A stretch of DNA of 8,240 nt from Burkholderiales bacterium (GTDB taxonomy: Bacteria > Pseudomonadota > Gammaproteobacteria > Burkholderiales > UBA11063): contig JAJFBO010000033.1 of NCBI GenBank assembly GCA_020697025.1, positions 1 through 8,240 on the forward strand. Direction: 5' to 3'. Shown in pieces: positions 5,546 to 8,240 of the stretch (position 1 is the stretch's first letter; each line of letters begins with the position of its first letter). The position numbers and the translations under genes are program-made. The notes below the pieces were generated by a model. The model saw nothing but the letters and a program-made list of their open reading frames with translations. It ran no database searches and was not told where the DNA came from.

Positions 5546-7204
5546 CTAGTTTATAATAAAACATTTTTCATTTGGATTAATGATTATTGTTACTGCAAAA
5601 GCTAACTCTTTTGGTAATATTTTAACTTCTAAATTAATTGATTGCTTACGTATCTCCAAATCGTTATGATGGCTAGTAACTAATATAGAACGTTCAATTT
5701 TAGTTTTATTGATTATATCTAATCCGTTTAATTGTTGTTTGAGTAACTCATAGTCAGTTAGTAAGAATACTTTTTTCTTCTCTTCATCTGTTAAGGCATT
5801 TAAAAACTGTATTGCCTCTTTACCATGTTCAAAATGTCGGCGGATAATATTTGAACTAAATGTTTTGAATTGACATTCCCATGCCTCATGCACATATGGC
5901 TCATCATCTACTATAACTACTAAATCGTCTAGCTTTAATTCAATCTTACTGGTAATCCAGTTCGGTGTTTCAATTTTAGGAAATGTTAGTGTAATCTTGG
6001 TACCACTTCCTAATTGTGAATCAATACTAAAGATTCCTTCATTATTAGCTAAAGTATCTCTAATTTGACTAAAACCGATGCCATATCCATCTATTTTACC
6101 CGATGTAATTGTAATATTATTTAATATCTTATCTCTCACTTCTTGAGATATACCTTTGCCATTATCTTCAATAATAATTTGTACTCTCTCATCGATGGTA
6201 TCAAGATGAATTGTAATAATACCCTCTCTGTCCTCGAGTGCATCAACTGAGTTATTGATCAGATTAGACATCATGCGTTTAAAGGCATCAATATCAACAT
6301 TAATGAAAGTAAAAAAGCTACTTGAGTTTATTTCTGTAACAAATTTTATTGATCGATTACTGTATTCATATTTCTTCTCGGTAATAATTTCTGTAAGTTC
6401 TGTGTAAACTGAAGCCTGAGTCTTTGTAATTCCATTAATAGTAATACCATCTTCTGGTTTTTGTTTAAACTGACTCAAGAAATTTTGTGTGATATCAATA
6501 ATACGTGTAGAAAATTTACTTAGTGCACTCCTGGTATTTTCGGGTAAAACATCACAACGAGGTAATATCATCTGTAGGGCAAAAATTGGGGAAGCAATAT
6601 CATGGGCTACTTGAGCTGCTATTTTTCTAAATTGTGCTTGCTGTGCTGACTCTAATTGATGTTTTTCTTTCTCAAGCTTATGAATTCTATTTTCAAGTCT
6701 TAACCGTTCAGAATTTGCTTCTAATGCGGTTTTTTCAAGAATTACTTGGTTAAGCTTATTTTCAGCTTCTAACTTTATGTTGGCAATCTTTAACTGTTCT
6801 GCTTCTTTCTGAGCAATAAGTTTCTCTTTTTCTGCTGTAATTTCAATCGAAGCACCAACAAAGCCTATAACTTTATTATTATCATTATATAATGGTGCTT
6901 TAACAGCATTATAATATCTTGTTTTTCCAGTCGAAATATCTCTTATAGCTTCCTCTTGAGAAAGTGTTTCTCCTGTATTCATCACCTTTTCATTGTGAAG
7001 TATTATATTCCTAGCCATATCCTCTGGATAAAAATCATAAGGAGTTTTACCGACCATATCTTTATAGTTTCTGGCACCAGCAGCTTTTAAAACTTCCTTA
7101 TTAACTCCAAGTACTATACTATTTTTATCTCCCCAATAAAGAGGAACTGGGAGTAATGGTGCAATACTTTCAATATATTCAATCATTTGTGCTTTTTTTA
7201 TCAT
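5546..7204 (-). CDS. Hybrid sensor histidine kinase (PAS-HisKA-HATPase-REC), copy 2
   Basis: This is a 552-residue soluble kinase. The PAS domain spans about residues 14-124 (Pro-Leu-Tyr-Trp-Gly-Asp, Leu-Gly-Val-Asn, ending Glu121-Ile-Thr). A long Glu/Lys/Leu-rich coiled coil runs 124-190. The HisKA helix carries His201 in His-Asp-Ile-Ala-Ser-Pro. The ATPase domain has Asn318, Asp347-Asn-Gly-Lys-Gly and Gly373-Tyr-Gly-Ile-Gly. The receiver (about 427-540) has Asp433/Asp434, Asp484 as probable phospho-acceptor, Thr510 and Lys532. All catalytic residues are present, so an active hybrid kinase is expected. Compared with the 511-aa copy, the sensor is divergent while the output core is nearly the same. 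The linker is longer by exactly 21 residues. The C terminus has about a dozen unrelated residues after the receiver. It lies 21 bases upstream of the PAS-only gene and 191 bases downstream of the partial kinase. The ligand and phosphotransfer partner are unknown. Confidence 0.92.
   Translation of the reverse strand: MIKKAQMIEYIESIAPLLPVPLYWGDKNSIVLGVNKEVLKAAGARNYKDMVGKTPYDFYPEDMARNIILHNEKVMNTGETLSQEEAIRDISTGKTRYYNAVKAPLYNDNNKVIGFVGASIEITAEKEKLIAQKEAEQLKIANIKLEAENKLNQVILEKTALEANSERLRLENRIHKLEKEKHQLESAQQAQFRKIAAQVAHDIASPIFALQMILPRCDVLPENTRSALSKFSTRIIDITQNFLSQFKQKPEDGITINGITKTQASVYTELTEIITEKKYEYSNRSIKFVTEINSSSFFTFINVDIDAFKRMMSNLINNSVDALEDREGIITIHLDTIDERVQIIIEDNGKGISQEVRDKILNNITITSGKIDGYGIGFSQIRDTLANNEGIFSIDSQLGSGTKITLTFPKIETPNWITSKIELKLDDLVVIVDDEPYVHEAWECQFKTFSSNIIRRHFEHGKEAIQFLNALTDEEKKKVFLLTDYELLKQQLNGLDIINKTKIERSILVTSHHNDLEIRKQSINLEVKILPKELAFAVTIIINPNEKCFIIN
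5591..6640 (-). repeat. Tandem paralogous repeat, kinase-receiver core (copy 2)
   Basis: Residues 189-538 of the 552-aa kinase (350 codons) match 3443-4489 almost gaplessly. Many conserved stretches are also identical at the DNA level, for example around the H-box and the N box. A third, more diverged partner lies at 7789-8238, covering the end of the ATPase domain and the first receiver of the partial kinase. This points to at least two duplication events of different age, or to later gene conversion between the two closer copies. Confidence 0.85.
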
Positions 7205-7215
7205 TTAAATTATTT

Positions 7216-7350
7216 CTATAAAATATCTGGCAGCTTTATATTTGGAATGCATACTTTTCTACCAACCTTTTGTTCCTGTAACTTTGTATAATGTAGGTAT
7301 AATTTTATTTTTAAAGACTGTTCCTTGGTTATGATGAATCAGTGCCTTTA
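7216..7350 (-). pseudogene. Possible decayed tail of a PAS-only gene
   Basis: The minus frame 7338 to 7216 reads 40 codons and ends at TAG. It has no ATG and is preceded by an in-frame TGA (7339-7341). Its start, Ile-Ile-Thr-Lys-Glu, resembles the PAS exit Ile-Glu-Ile-Thr-Ala-Glu-Lys-Glu. Its end, Lys-Val-Cys-Ile-Pro-Asn-Ile, resembles the tail Lys-Ile-Tyr-Ile-Pro-Asn-Leu of the 160-aa PAS protein. The Leu-Lys to Ile-Pro-Asn distance is also almost the same (25 versus 24 residues). Just upstream, a Gly-Thr codon pair in another frame fits the PAS end Gly-Thr-Ser, implying a frameshift. The match is short and could be chance, but its position directly before a PAS-kinase gene parallels the intact PAS-only gene. 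Confidence 0.38.
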
Positions 7351-7395
7351 AATATATACCTCACTAGTAACAAATACGTATAAAATTAGAACAAA

Positions 7396-8240
7396 TTACG
7401 ATTTAATTATCTCTTTTATTTTTTCATCATCTTCTTTAAATACTACTGTCAAATAATCATGTGATGCTCCCGACTCTGGCTCATCTCCTGTAATCATAAA
7501 TAAATTTGTATAGCCCTTTTCATGTAATTTACTGGCTAACTCATAACCATCACCCAAGTAGTTCCTCTTTGCAGTTTGACCATCATAATAATGTCTATCC
7601 AGTATAATCTTGGTATCCAAAGGATATTGGTAAGCATCTTCTAAAAAGCTATCCGGGTCATAATATTCATCTATAATAAGATTATCAAACTTAAGCTTCC
7701 AATCCCGTATAAACCACACAGCATCATCTACCCATACAATATCAACCTTTTTACTACCAGGCTTAACCTTTTTATCTAAATTAAGTGGAATAGCAAAAGC
7801 CCGCTCTTTAGGTAAAATCTTAATCCGTAAATCAGCGGCCTGAGTGCGTATCTCAGGATTAGCATAATGACTAGTTACCAAGGTAGAACGCTTAATTTTA
7901 GTTTGTTCTATTACCTGTAATCCATTTATATTCTGGTTTAATAGTTCATAATCAGTTAATAAACATATTTGCTCTTTTTCTTCAGCCGACATTGCATTAA
8001 TAAAATCGACAGCTTCTTTACCAATAGAAAAATGCTTGACTTTTATTTCAGGCATTTTTTTTAATACAGGAGCAAGTTTTGAGTCCCAGGCGCCATGTAT
8101 TGAAGAATCATCATCTAAAATAATTACTGTATCATCTTTAATTATTTTAATCTCCTGGGCAATCCAGTATGGAGCTGGTATTTTAGGAAATTTTATTAAA
8201 ATACTTGTTCTGACATCTACTGTAGAAAAAATTTTAAACT
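7396..8240 (-). CDS. Hybrid sensor histidine kinase with two receiver domains, 5' part beyond window
   Basis: The minus frame is open from the right edge to TAA at 7396-7398, giving 280 visible residues. An internal Met at 8055 is not the start, because the frame upstream still encodes family sequence. Visible residues 1-20 are the end of the ATPase domain, aligning with the two neighbours up to Phe-Pro-Lys-Ile. The first receiver (about 35-150) has Asp42/Asp43/Asp44, Asp96 in Thr-Asp-Tyr-Glu, Thr122 and Lys144. A short Lys-rich linker follows, then a second receiver (about 165-280) with Asp171/Asp172, phospho-acceptor candidate Asp214 in Ile-Leu-Asp, Thr250 and Lys268. The two neighbouring kinases lack this second receiver. 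The histidine, ATP-binding and sensor parts are presumed to lie to the right of the window. It is the most upstream visible gene of the array and the most diverged copy. Its visible promoter, if any, is outside. Confidence 0.88.
   Translation of the reverse strand, partial: FKIFSTVDVRTSILIKFPKIPAPYWIAQEIKIIKDDTVIILDDDSSIHGAWDSKLAPVLKKMPEIKVKHFSIGKEAVDFINAMSAEEKEQICLLTDYELLNQNINGLQVIEQTKIKRSTLVTSHYANPEIRTQAADLRIKILPKERAFAIPLNLDKKVKPGSKKVDIVWVDDAVWFIRDWKLKFDNLIIDEYYDPDSFLEDAYQYPLDTKIILDRHYYDGQTAKRNYLGDGYELASKLHEKGYTNLFMITGDEPESGASHDYLTVVFKEDDEKIKEIIKS

Noticed and set aside
7396..8055. A 219-residue protein starting at Met 8055
   Set aside because: The same frame continues without a stop to the window edge and encodes the ATPase end and the first half of the receiver, aligned with two paralogues. 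The Met is internal.
1..8240. CRISPR array, tRNA or rRNA genes
   Set aside because: No regularly spaced direct repeats, cloverleaf-like segments or rRNA-like conserved stretches were noticed on either strand when reading the gaps between genes.

Overview
The window is an AT-rich bacterial segment, estimated by eye at about one third G+C. It carries a type IVb-like pilin pair at the left, a lone Mrr-type restriction endonuclease in the middle, and a same-strand array of PAS/histidine-kinase/receiver genes on the right. Base composition, the plasmid-type pilin chemistry and the H-box with the kinase style suggest a low-GC proteobacterium, perhaps a gammaproteobacterium of the Legionella/Francisella/Coxiella sort. 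That placement is inference and no ribosomal or tRNA marker is present to confirm it.

Layout. Positions 1-1979 (minus strand) hold two genes. A membrane-anchored protein begins with GTG at 1979, or possibly ATG at 1886. Downstream of it lies a large prepilin-like protein that runs off the left edge. They are 45 bases apart and probably cotranscribed. Positions 1980-2550 hold no gene, but do contain a good plus-strand intrinsic-terminator shape with no visible gene to terminate, an AT-rich dyad and a weak promoter candidate. Positions 2551-3360 (plus) encode an Mrr-like type IV restriction enzyme. It converges on the kinase array, which fills 3419-8240 on the minus strand.

Kinase array in transcription order: (a) the C-terminal part of a hybrid kinase entering from the right edge, with two receiver domains; (b) a 190-base gap holding what looks like the decayed tail of a PAS protein; (c) a complete PAS-kinase-receiver protein of 552 aa; (d) a stand-alone PAS protein of 160 aa, 21 bases after it; (e) a second complete PAS-kinase-receiver protein of 511 aa. 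The kinase and receiver parts of (c) and (e) are close copies, colinear over about 350 codons with a single-codon length difference. Their PAS sensors differ clearly, and their coiled-coil linkers differ by exactly 21 residues, or three heptads.

Reading: a kinase gene was duplicated in tandem, its sensor diversified and its output core was kept (or homogenised). PAS-only pieces are interspersed and could act as sensor partners or be truncation products. No separate response regulator or DNA-binding output domain is visible, so the target is unknown. The restriction gene and pilin genes show no evident functional link to the kinases.
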